From assembly GCF_023699475.1 (NCBI RefSeq), contig NZ_JALXFV010000007.1, forward strand, positions 348,948 to 412,947: DNA of 64,000 nt. The letters run 5' to 3'. Each line of letters begins with the position of its first letter. Within the stretch, counting starts at the first letter, position 1. The notes below the pieces were generated by a model that ran no database searches, was not told the origin of the DNA, and saw only the letters and a program-made list of their open reading frames with translations. Origin of the DNA: Halomarina rubra (GTDB lineage: Archaea; Halobacteriota; Halobacteria; Halobacteriales; Haloarculaceae). This document shows, piece after piece, positions 52,756-59,200 of the stretch. The position numbers and the translations under genes are program-made.

Positions 52756-53157
52756 ATGCCCTACCGCACGATTCGCACCGCGACCACCGCGCCGACGACG
52801 GTCCCCCCAGCTGACGACGTCCCCCGAGTGTTGCCGGTGACCGTCAACGCCGATGAGGACTGCTAGTGTCCGGTCTGTGGCGACCCACTCACCGTACACC
52901 GAGCGCACGACCGCCAGGACACCGCCGTCGCTCGCTGCCGACACGCTTGCCCGTCGGTTCACCAACGCGACCGTGACATCCCGACGCCACCGGACTGGAC
53001 GGAAAACGAACACTTCTACGAGCCGGGGGAACTCGCGGGATACTACGAGGACTGGAAGACGGTTCAGTACGACGAGATCGTGTTCGACGATGATTCTGGA
53101 ACCGAACCTCACCAGCACGCGGCGGAGATTTTGTTCGTGCGAAACCCGAGCGAGTGA
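52756..53157 (+). pseudogene. Zinc-finger-like gene with in-frame amber codon
   Basis: From the ATG at 52756 the frame reads 36 residues to TAG at 52864-52866, then stays open for 96 more codons to TGA at 53155. The joined product would be ...VTVNADEDC-[TAG]-CPVCGDPLTVHRAHD...VARCRHACPSVHQRD, a plausible Cys-rich zinc-binding protein with acidic haloarchaeal composition on both sides. TAG probably replaced TAC or GAG. Restart after the stop is unlikely since no ATG/GTG follows quickly. So the gene is probably inactive, or the amber is read through. A TTTATGCA box lies about 33 nt upstream of the ATG. Confidence 0.55.
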
Positions 53158-53181
53158 GTCCTGTCTTCACGAGAACTGTGA

Positions 53182-53280
53182 GACCCACGCTCTGCGTCTA
53201 ACAATTCCGGCAAGCGATGGGAAGGGTTGCTTTCAGGCTGGTTCGCAGTGGCTCAGGTGTTAGACGTGTGCCGCGAGTGT
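53182..53280 (+). repeat. Dispersed repeat, copy 3
   Basis: GACCCACGCTCTGCGTCTAA (53182-53201) then CAATTCCGGCAAGCGATG match copy 2 in inverted orientation. The homology with copy 1 extends to about 53280 (GTGCCGCGAGT against GTGCCGAGAGT). CGTCTAACA (53195-53203) and TGTTAGACG (53257-53265) form an internal 9-bp inverted repeat, so an RNA or DNA stem is possible. It lies directly after the amber-interrupted gene. Confidence 0.55.
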
Positions 53281-53333
53281 ATCGAACGACGGACCGGCCC
53301 AGTTCAGTTCTGATGGTGATTCCTACCAAATCG

Positions 53334-53729
53334 TCACGAACCCGTCGCGGTGCGGCTCTCGAGGACGAATCGAATCACGGCGACGAGAAGGGCGAGACAG
53401 GCGACGATCATACTGCCCTGTGAAACGGCCGCAACCGTCGAGTCGACTGCTCCCCCCGTCACCAACGCGATGATGTCCGGGAGTCCACGCGTCGACCCCA
53501 GCACTCCGAGCACCGCCAGCACACCGATTCCGTGGGCAGCCAGTCGTTGTCGATCCGTCCGTCGGTATCCAATCACACCCAGCGCGGCGATGAGAACGCC
53601 AAAGATGGCCGGGATGAGCGCCGTGACGCTCGCGAAATCCGAGAGCGCGTAGGCTACGACCCCTAAAGCGACGAGTACGATTCCGAGCACGATGCCCAGT
53701 ACGAACGTGGAGGTCCTCGAGTTCATCAT
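53334..53729 (-). CDS. Four-helix membrane protein
   Basis: 131 residues from the ATG pair at 53724-53729. Four hydrophobic helices (STFVLGIVLGIVLVALGVVAYAL, VTALIPAIFGVLIAALGVIGY, AHGIGVLAVLGVLGS, SMIVACLALLVAVIRFVLES). A TATA box (minus-strand ATATACTT at 53752-53759) stands 25 nt before the start, so the mRNA is leaderless. No known motif; similar small membrane proteins are widespread in haloarchaea. Confidence 0.7.
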   Translation of the reverse strand: MMNSRTSTFVLGIVLGIVLVALGVVAYALSDFASVTALIPAIFGVLIAALGVIGYRRTDRQRLAAHGIGVLAVLGVLGSTRGLPDIIALVTGGAVDSTVAAVSQGSMIVACLALLVAVIRFVLESRTATGS

Positions 53730-53811
53730 ATACGAATCTGTAGGCGGGGCAAGTATATGACCTCTATACTGGACTTCCAATCCATTGGACTCGCTCTCTC
53801 CGTTTGGTACG

Positions 53812-54306
53812 CTATAGACATTGTGAAGAGGAGAGAATCGAACCGTACGCCCTGAACCGCAGGAAGAATGTGTGGTCGCCACCGTCACAGTGGCCACCAT
53901 TGGCGTAGAAGAGTTCGCCATCGAGCGTCTCGACGATGTATACAGTCGCCTCTCCGTTACTCCACCCATCAAACGTCTCGGTTCTCGACTCGCCCGCGGT
54001 CACTGTGAACTGTGTCGAGCGCTCTGCGTTGAGGAGGGTCGTGCTCTGGTATCCCTGACCGTTCGAGATGTCATCGAAGCCCCCGCTTCGTCGTGTCCCT
54101 GCGTCGGTGGTGTACTCGAATCTCATGTCGAGAACGATGTCCGCTGAGTTTTGGAAGGCCGTGATTCGGTACGCACTGTCGCGTTGATTCTCGACCGTCA
54201 GTTCCGTCGACCGGTCATCGAATGCTATGACGTACCCAGCAGAGGCAACGACTTCAACGAGAAGGATGGAGACACCGACGGTCAGTACGCCGCGAGAGGG
54301 CTACAT
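53812..54306 (-). pseudogene. Exported protein gene with TAG as second codon
   Basis: The ATG at 54304-54306 has a BRE/TATA box (GTATACGC/ CGAAAG, 54331-54345) 25 nt before it, the spacing of a leaderless start. The next codon is TAG. Thereafter the frame is open for 163 codons with a membrane/signal segment (GVLTVGVSILLVEVVASAGY) and a beta-rich domain (FDDRSTELTVENQ, TVTAGESRTETFDGWSNGEATVYIVET). No other in-frame ATG or GTG precedes the signal; the internal ATG at 54124-54126 would lose it. So the gene looks silenced by one base change, unless it starts at a rare codon. Confidence 0.5.
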
Positions 54307-54355
54307 TTATCGAAGTTATCCGACACCTGAGTATACGCTTTCGGAGACATCGACG

Positions 54356-54374
54356 GACCCACGCTCTGCGTCTA
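54356..54374 (+). repeat. Dispersed repeat, partial copy 4
   Basis: GACCCACGCTCTGCGTCTA is identical over 19 bases to 53182-53200, and the similarity declines after that (CCATTCTGGGTAGCG). The two direct copies lie 1.17 kb apart and enclose the membrane protein gene at 53334 and the TAG-interrupted gene. Confidence 0.5.
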
Positions 54375-54426
54375 CCATTCTGGGTAGCGCCGAAACACTA
54401 TATGCCAACACGATATACAGAGAATA

Positions 54427-54648
54427 GTGTCGAACGAGACGCCGGGGTCGGAGCGTCGCTTGCTTGCGCACATCCCGTGGTGGGTGAAACTCGCGGGGGC
54501 GATGGTGACGCTCGTATACGCGGTAGGGGTGCTGACTGACACGATCACACCGCTCCCGAACGATGTGACAACGGTCATCTGGGTCGCGGTAACCATCGGG
54601 CTCTTCGTACGCGCAGTCCGCCTCCACGTACTGAACGGCCCGTCGTGA
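54427..54648 (+). CDS. Small two-helix membrane protein
   Basis: 73 residues from GTG at 54427 (VSNETPGSERR). Two hydrophobic helices: WWVKLAGAMVTLVYAVGVLTD and VTTVIWVAVTIGLFVRAVRL. TATA-like CGATATACAG at about 54411-54420 is too near for a leaderless start, but ACTATATGCC at 54398-54407 is correctly placed at about 25 nt. The function is unknown. Confidence 0.55.
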   Translation: MSNETPGSERRLLAHIPWWVKLAGAMVTLVYAVGVLTDTITPLPNDVTTVIWVAVTIGLFVRAVRLHVLNGPS

Positions 54649-54864
54649 GAATCGCCCGCTGAGTTCACTATCCCCCAACAGCGCGCTTCGCGGTGGTCGG
54701 TATGCCTGTTCGAGCCTGACCCGGAACATCCCCTCTCTCCTGGACGGTCCGTGATACACGCACGCTCTCCACCTGGCAGTACCGGCGAACGACGTACGGC
54801 CTCCCCACCAACGATATTCCAGTGCGCCAGTCACCAACTCGAACTGCATCGCTTACCACGCCCG

Positions 54865-54904
54865 CCGGTGGTGTGTATCGCCCCCTGAAGGGTGCGGGGC
54901 GTTC
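54865..54904 (+). promoter_or_regulatory. CCGGTGGTGT leader motif, copy B
   Basis: CCGGTGGTGTGTATCG, then CCCCCTGAAGGGTGCGGGGCGTTC. GCCCC can pair with GGGGC around the loop. It ends 26 nt before the ATG of the TFB gene and matches copies at 19441, 56347, 56941 and 57253. Confidence 0.6.
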
Positions 54905-54929
54905 TGAACAGTGCCTCGCGAGGTCAGCT

Positions 54930-55871
54930 ATGTCGATTCGAGAGATCTACGAGACGGGCTTCGACGAGCATCGAGCGGCGACTACCCAGCACACCCGGGG
55001 GTGCCCGGAGTGCGATGGGGTGGTGAGAACCAACAGTCAAGAGACGGTCTGCGAGGATTGTGGGCTGATCATCAACGAGCAGCGCGTCGACCGGGGGCCA
55101 GAGTGGCGGCCATTCGATGCAGCGGAGCGCGAACGGACGGGTGCCCCACTTACCGAACGGCGTCACGACCGAGGGTTGTCGACGGAGATCGGGCGAAAGC
55201 GCGACGGACGTGGAAAGACACTTCCAGGGCGGAAACGGCGGCAGCTCTCGCGACTGCGCCGCCAGCACTCCCGGGCGATGTGGCAGTCGACGGCCGAGCG
55301 AAATCTGGCACACGGGCTGGGCGAAGTGCGACGAATCACGGGCGGGATGGGGCTCACAGACGCTATCGTCGAGCAAGCGTGTGCGGTGTTCCGGCGAGCC
55401 CAGGGCGAGGACCTCCTTCCGGGGCGGTCGGTCGAAGCGATGGCCGCTGGAGCGGTGTACGCCATCTGTCGGACGAACGGCCTGCCGCGGACGTGCGGTG
55501 ACGTCGCCGCGCTCGCTCGCGTGTCTCAGGAGAGAGTCGAGAACGCCTACTCGGTGCTGAATCGCGAGCTCTCCTTGCCGTCGGTGCCCGTTCCCCCAGG
55601 GGCGTACATCCCTGGTCTCGCATCGGCAGTGGGGCTTTCGGAGGGGACGCGTCGACAGGCGGCGCACGTCACAGAACGAGCCCAAGAGCGGGGGTTGACC
55701 AACGGGAAGCATCCCGCTGGGGTGGCCGCCGCGGCGCTGTACCTGGTCGCCGAGGCGCGTGTCGAGGGCGTGAGACAGACGGACCTCGCAGCGGCCGCGG
55801 ACGTCTCGACGGCCACGCTCAGAGCGCGCTGGACTGAACTACGCGAACACGTCGAGGTCGACATCGTCTGA
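54930..55871 (+). CDS. tfb: Diverged plasmid-type transcription factor IIB
   Basis: 313 residues from the ATG at 54930. The zinc ribbon has CPECDGVV and CEDCGLII; the linker GPEWRPFDAAERERTGAPLTERRHDRGLSTEIG is well conserved. The cyclin repeats are more diverged: AMAAGAVYAICRTNGLPRT and GVAAAALYLVAEARVEGVRQT. It shares the basic plan with the TFB at 26551 but not close sequence. It lies at the head of the second plasmid block and has the same hairpin leader as other plasmid genes, so it is likely part of the element's own transcription programme rather than the host's. Confidence 0.9.
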   Translation: MSIREIYETGFDEHRAATTQHTRGCPECDGVVRTNSQETVCEDCGLIINEQRVDRGPEWRPFDAAERERTGAPLTERRHDRGLSTEIGRKRDGRGKTLPGRKRRQLSRLRRQHSRAMWQSTAERNLAHGLGEVRRITGGMGLTDAIVEQACAVFRRAQGEDLLPGRSVEAMAAGAVYAICRTNGLPRTCGDVAALARVSQERVENAYSVLNRELSLPSVPVPPGAYIPGLASAVGLSEGTRRQAAHVTERAQERGLTNGKHPAGVAAAALYLVAEARVEGVRQTDLAAAADVSTATLRARWTELREHVEVDIV

Positions 55872-55965
55872 GCGCGGGCTCGCCGTCTCTCTGTTTGGGC
55901 ATCGTTACTCGGATGGCTGCCATAGGTTGATACCCACAGGGGCGCAATCGTCTGCTACCCGGCGT

Positions 55966-56190
55966 ATGCCTCGAAACGAACGCACGCAGTTGAGTCCTGC
56001 CGCGACGGATGCTCTCGACACCCTCCGAGAGCCTGTCGATCGATCTGAGGGGCTCTCTCGCGAAGAGGCCACGACAGTGCTCGCCGACGGCGGAATCGAT
56101 GCAGTCGACGCTGAGGACCTCCTCGACGAACTGCTTTCGAAGGGCTATCTCTACGCCGTTGACGACGAACTGTACGTGACCCCGACCTGA
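55966..56190 (+). CDS. Small winged-helix-like acidic protein
   Basis: 74 residues. LREPVDRSEGLSREEATTVLADGGIDAVDAEDLLDELLSKGYLYAVDDELYVTP has helix-helix-wing spacing like a minimal winged-helix domain, with the wing GYLYAVDDELYVTP. Its strong acidity argues for a haloarchaeal protein-binding domain. It follows the TFB gene by 95 nt on the same strand. No close family recognised. Confidence 0.6.
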   Translation: MPRNERTQLSPAATDALDTLREPVDRSEGLSREEATTVLADGGIDAVDAEDLLDELLSKGYLYAVDDELYVTPT

Positions 56191-56303
56191 GCCACGGCGA
56201 GAAGCGGGGACCCATCGGGGCCTCTGACACCCGATACTATCCATTCGCTGGGCTATCACTTTAGAATTGTCCACTCGTCCTGCCCGCCACACTTCGCCGA
56301 TGA

Positions 56304-56343
56304 GTTACCCCACAGTTCCAAACGAGCTCTCCAGTGGGGTAAC
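56304..56343. promoter_or_regulatory. Paired operator GTTACCCCAC...GTGGGGTAAC, copy 3
   Basis: GTTACCCCAC (56304-56313) and GTGGGGTAAC (56334-56343), 20-nt spacer instead of 22. It is immediately followed by the leader motif and lies 74 nt before the ATG at 56417. This links the 17-20 kb and 56-kb regions into one regulon. Confidence 0.7.
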
Positions 56344-56346
56344 CGA

Positions 56347-56384
56347 GTCGTGTGGTGTCTGTCGTCGCCAGCAGGGGTGCTGGC
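56347..56384 (+). promoter_or_regulatory. Leader motif with perfect hairpin, copy E
   Basis: GTGTGGTGTCTGTCG, then GCCAGCA (56367-56373), loop GGGG, TGCTGGC (56378-56384): a 7-bp perfect stem. The stem bases differ from those in copies A and C, which supports a conserved structure rather than sequence. Confidence 0.6.
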
Positions 56385-56416
56385 TTCGGATTAGTTGGAG
56401 CCAGCGGAGTTCTGAG

Positions 56417-56911
56417 ATGCACCAACTCATCTACGCGCTCGTGAGCGCACCGACCCCAGAGCAGGCACTGAGCGAAGCGAAAAGCGTCTTCGACGGACTG
56501 ACCGGCGGTGACTTGTCGCAGGCCCCGGTGTTCGACTACTACGTGACCTTCGACGAGTCGTCGTCGCGGGTGGCCGGGCCAGCCCGGTGGGGCGACCGGC
56601 CGACCGTCGCTCGGATCGACTCGCCCGCTGGACAACGACTGCTCGACAGCGGGTGGGAGGCGACCGAACGGGAGTTCTACCGGACGGTCGAGCGTGTCCG
56701 CGAGGCGCTGAGCGAGTCCTCTGATGAGGAGTTGATGGGCGACGCGATGGCTCGCCACGCCTGCCGGACCCTCGGCGCGTATCGCGGGCCGTCGGTCTAT
56801 CTGTACGACGAGCACGGCCAGGGGATTCGTCATCGCGAGGCGCTCGACCGGGTTCTCGATGCGGATGACGAGGAGCTACTGTGGATCGTCCCTGCCGACG
56901 TCCACTTCTGA
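56417..56911 (+). CDS. Plasmid-associated protein of unknown function
   Basis: 164 residues. MHQLIYALVSAPTPEQALSEAKSVFDGL starts an alpha/beta domain; VFDYYVTFDESSSRVAGPARW is the best defined motif and YRGPSVYLYDEHGQGIRHREAL lies near the C-terminus. No catalytic pattern is recognised. It has the strongest version of the element's control signals just upstream (paired operator and hairpin leader). It probably belongs to plasmid maintenance or control, by position only. Confidence 0.65.
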   Translation: MHQLIYALVSAPTPEQALSEAKSVFDGLTGGDLSQAPVFDYYVTFDESSSRVAGPARWGDRPTVARIDSPAGQRLLDSGWEATEREFYRTVERVREALSESSDEELMGDAMARHACRTLGAYRGPSVYLYDEHGQGIRHREALDRVLDADDEELLWIVPADVHF

Positions 56912-56940
56912 GCTGCTGGTTGCGAGCCGGGGGTGACCGC

Positions 56941-56981
56941 TCGGTGGTGTCTGTCGCACCCACGAGTGGTGAGGGTGTTGG
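56941..56981 (+). promoter_or_regulatory. Leader motif, copy D
   Basis: TCGGTGGTGTCTGTCGCACC then CACGAGTGGTGAGGGTGTTGG. The first 16 bases match copies A, B, C and E closely. The hairpin is weaker. It ends 16 nt before the ATG at 56998. Confidence 0.5.
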
Positions 56982-56997
56982 AAGGCATCCTCGGACT

Positions 56998-57276
56998 ATG
57001 ACCGACGAACCAACGCAGCCGGACGCACAGCTGACCGACCGCATCGAACGAACTGACGTAGGTGTCTCACTCACGGTGAAGCTGAAACGCGGGACTGGAA
57101 CGCGCGACCAGGACACCATCACGGCGAAGGTGAAAGCGACCACGCTTGAGGAGGCTCGCGAGGACATGGACGAACTACGAGCGTACGTCCGTGCGCTCGC
57201 CGACGAGGTGGGGCCATCCAACCCGTCGAGGAGTAGCCGACTACTTGCGACTCCGGTGGCGTGTATCACCCCCTGA
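56998..57276 (+). CDS. DUF7389-like small protein
   Basis: 92 residues. VGVSLTVKLKRGTGTRDQDTITAKVKATTLEEAREDMDELRAYVRALADE resembles the haloarchaeal DUF7389 domain: a beta strand pair, then a helix. Such proteins are common on haloarchaeal plasmids; function unknown. The last 20 residues (SRLLATPVACITP) are encoded inside the next leader motif, so this end may have been altered by that insertion. Confidence 0.65.
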   Translation: MTDEPTQPDAQLTDRIERTDVGVSLTVKLKRGTGTRDQDTITAKVKATTLEEAREDMDELRAYVRALADEVGPSNPSRSSRLLATPVACITP

Positions 57277-57290
57277 GGGGTGCGGGGTGC
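57253..57290 (+). promoter_or_regulatory. Leader motif with hairpin, copy C
   Basis: CCGGTGGCGTGTATCACC with CACCCC (57267-57272), loop CTGA, GGGGTG (57277-57282), then CGGGGTGC. It overlaps the 3' end of the DUF7389-like gene and ends 22 nt before the next ATG. Confidence 0.6.
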
Positions 57291-57311
57291 TCGTGAGTGC
57301 CCTCGTGCGTG

Positions 57312-57494
57312 ATGTACGACACAGAGAACTACGGAAAGTCGAATCGCGAGGCGACCATCACCGGCCCGAATCCGGAGTACGACTGCTACGGGCGGTCGAC
57401 GGGGGTGTGCTACTACCGCTGTTCGGGGTGTGGCGTCGAGGCACTCCACCGGGTGGATGTCCAGACGCACTGTCGGTGTGGTGAGCGGCGATGA
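57312..57494 (+). CDS. Small Cys-rich (zinc-ribbon) plasmid protein, DUF8118-like
   Basis: 60 residues. CYYRCSGCGVEALHRVDVQTHCRCGERR offers CxxC pairs (CSGC, CRCG) for one zinc. ATG at 57312. The N-terminal NYGKSNREATITGPNPEYDC adds a further Cys. It overlaps the SWIM gene by 4 nt, so they are coupled. Function unknown. Confidence 0.65.
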   Translation: MYDTENYGKSNREATITGPNPEYDCYGRSTGVCYYRCSGCGVEALHRVDVQTHCRCGERR

Positions 57495-57856
57495 GCGTCG
57501 ACAGTTCGAAGTCGCCGCTGGCGATGACCAGTCGGCGGGACTGCCGGGCGTTGAGTGAACTGCTCGCCGTGTACGAGTTCGCGCCAGGGCTGTACTGGGT
57601 GTACAGTGAGGAAGGACGAGAGTACACCGTCGATGCCGAGACGGGGGTGTGCACGTGCCCGGATGCGCAGTACAACGACCCCGAGGGTGGCTGTAAGCAC
57701 GCTCGCCGCGTAGCGCTGTGGCGTGGCGATGAACGGATTCCCGAGTGGGTGAACCTCGATGCAGTCGACCCACTGCTCCTGAAGCATCTCGGTGTGGAGA
57801 CGAGCGACCACAGTGGTGTCCGGGCAGACGAGACACGGGGGAGTGCCGATGACTGA
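57491..57856 (+). CDS. SWIM zinc-finger protein
   Basis: 121 residues. CTCPDAQYNDPEGGCKHARRV is a SWIM motif (CxCx_nCxH). The preceding VYSEEGREYTVDAETGV forms the beta hairpin of the domain. SWIM domains bind DNA or proteins; such stand-alone plasmid proteins are frequent in haloarchaea. It overlaps both neighbours (57491-57494 and 57849-57856), making a tight three-gene unit. Confidence 0.8.
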   Translation: MSVDSSKSPLAMTSRRDCRALSELLAVYEFAPGLYWVYSEEGREYTVDAETGVCTCPDAQYNDPEGGCKHARRVALWRGDERIPEWVNLDAVDPLLLKHLGVETSDHSGVRADETRGSADD

Positions 57857-58052
57857 TGCTGACGAGTCGACGAGGCTAACCCCCGAACAGCGACTCGGAC
57901 CCACTGAACCGGCGCTCATTACGGCTGGTATCGTGACGATTCACGATTTGGAGACGCTTCGGGCGTGTGTGGCCTACGAGAATCAGCATCAACAGCGGTC
58001 CCCCGTGTTGCGGCGACTCGGCAAGCGAGCGGCGGTAATCCGCGAGGAGTGA
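57849..58052 (+). CDS. Small protein of unknown function following the SWIM gene
   Basis: 67 residues from the ATG at 57849, overlapping the SWIM gene by 8 nt. LTPEQRLGPTEPALITAGIVTIHDLETLRACVAYENQHQQRSPVLRRL is mostly helical with two possible helix-hairpin-helix-like turns (ALITAGIVTIHDLETL), which would suit nucleic-acid binding. No family recognised. The junction with the broken minus-strand gene at 58060 begins directly after its stop. Confidence 0.6.
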   Translation: MTDADESTRLTPEQRLGPTEPALITAGIVTIHDLETLRACVAYENQHQQRSPVLRRLGKRAAVIREE

Positions 58053-58059
58053 CTGGACA

Positions 58060-58205
58060 TGGTCTCTGTCGACGGCTCGGGCGAGACGCGGGATATCCTC
58101 GCAGGCGTTGATGACACTCGCGGTCTTGTTTTGGTCGTAGAACTGAGCGGCTTGTTCGATCGCGTCCATTCGATGAGCGTAGTCACCGTCCGTTCGGATG
58201 CGCAT
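58060..58205 (-). pseudogene. 5' fragment of a DUF7692-like gene
   Basis: From the ATG at 58203-58205: MRIRTDGDYAHRMDAIEQAAQFYDQNKTASVINACEDIPRLARAVDR is the conserved start of a small haloarchaeal plasmid protein (DUF7692-like). After ARAVDR the known family continues differently; here the frame only runs on into the antisense of the previous gene. So the 3' half has been lost at about 58055-58065, marking a recombination joint. A TATA box (TTTATATACT, 58258-58267, minus) lies about 55 nt before the ATG. Confidence 0.55.
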
Positions 58206-58727
58206 ACTCGTACACACGACCCCCAAATCCTAGTTCTACCGGTGTCACTCAAATCTGAGCAGTATATAAAGAACGGCGGGAAGGGCAGGGTCACCCGTGA
58301 TTCGGGCGGACCGTCCGACCCATTCGTGGACACGTCACCTTGGTTCGTGCACACAAGAAGATACCCCTCGTGTGCATATCGGGAGAAGCGATGTCCTCGC
58401 GACGCGACTCCGTGGAAAATCGCATAACAGTACTACATATCAACTAGTCCCTACCCTGACACCCATCGTGTTCCACCCTATATTGCCATCATGAATTCAA
58501 AGGTTACTAGCCAATCATGGAGCGTGTGTAGACGCTTCTCGGCGGTGAGTTATAGAAACGCGAGGATTGCCAGATGCTGCGAAGTTAATAGCTGACGAAA
58601 CACGCATGTATATTCTCCAGAGCTCTGTAACGAACAAATAGGGAGGGAGTGAGTATATCAGGGATGGACGAACTATTGGCACACCTGATGACATCTGCCA
58701 GCCCAAGATACCAGTCGGAGGGTACGT
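58206..58727. other. Gene-free junction between plasmid block and AT-rich island
   Basis: Base composition drops sharply here. It contains a TATA box on both strands around 58262 (TATATAAAG) and a possible short frame (58391-58447, MSSRRDSVENRITV) that looks like a gene remnant. No other gene is supported. Confidence 0.5.
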
Positions 58728-59159
58728 GTGACTGACGAGTGGTTCCGAGTTCGGAAGGCCCCTGTAGAGGTAGAGGCGTACGGTCCCATCTCAGAGCCAT
58801 CACAGATTGAAACGCTTGAAGGTACTATGGAAGCTGACGAGGGTGATTACATCGTTCGCGGCGTTGAGGGTGAGACTTACCCAGTCAAGCCAGACATCTT
58901 CTCGGAAACGTATCAGCAGATTGGACCAGATATGGATATAGCGCTTGATAGATGCCACCGACTTGAGCTGGTCAAGACGCTACTGGCCCGGGTCTCGGAT
59001 AACGAGTTGGTTTCACCAGACGACGACTTGGATGAGAGCACGCTCGAAAACGTACTGAGCAAGATCTCTCCAAACTGGCAAGAGGCGGACTCTGTAGAAG
59101 ACATCGAAATCCGTTCTATTACCGTACATAGGAGTACTACTCCCTCAGTCAAGGACTAA
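58728..59159 (+). CDS. PGDYI-type protein of phage/plasmid origin
   Basis: 143 residues with a GTG start. VRKAPVEVEAYGPISEPSQIETLEGTMEADEGDYIVRGVEGETYPVKPDIFSETY matches a small domain widespread in phages and bacteria, where GTMxxxxGDYIIxGVxGExYPxKPDIFxxTY is conserved and its function unknown. The second half is helical and acidic. Its composition is AT-richer than genes before 58 kb, indicating separate origin. It is the first gene of the island and lies 41 nt from the convergent HMUDK-like gene. Confidence 0.65.
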   Translation: MTDEWFRVRKAPVEVEAYGPISEPSQIETLEGTMEADEGDYIVRGVEGETYPVKPDIFSETYQQIGPDMDIALDRCHRLELVKTLLARVSDNELVSPDDDLDESTLENVLSKISPNWQEADSVEDIEIRSITVHRSTTPSVKD

Positions 59160-59200
59160 TTCAATTGAATCTGTTAGATGCGTTCCCTTCGAAGAGTGAC

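Noticed and set aside
52756..53157. Pyrrolysine or other amber decoding
   Set aside because: No pyl genes or suppressor tRNA in the window and haloarchaea are not generally known to use it. Kept only as a finding to check, with pseudogene as the main call.
56427..57836. Minus-strand open frame of 469 codons opposite the small plasmid genes
   Set aside because: Ser/Arg/Pro-rich without domain signs. The plus strand has a tight set of acidic genes with overlaps and leader motifs.
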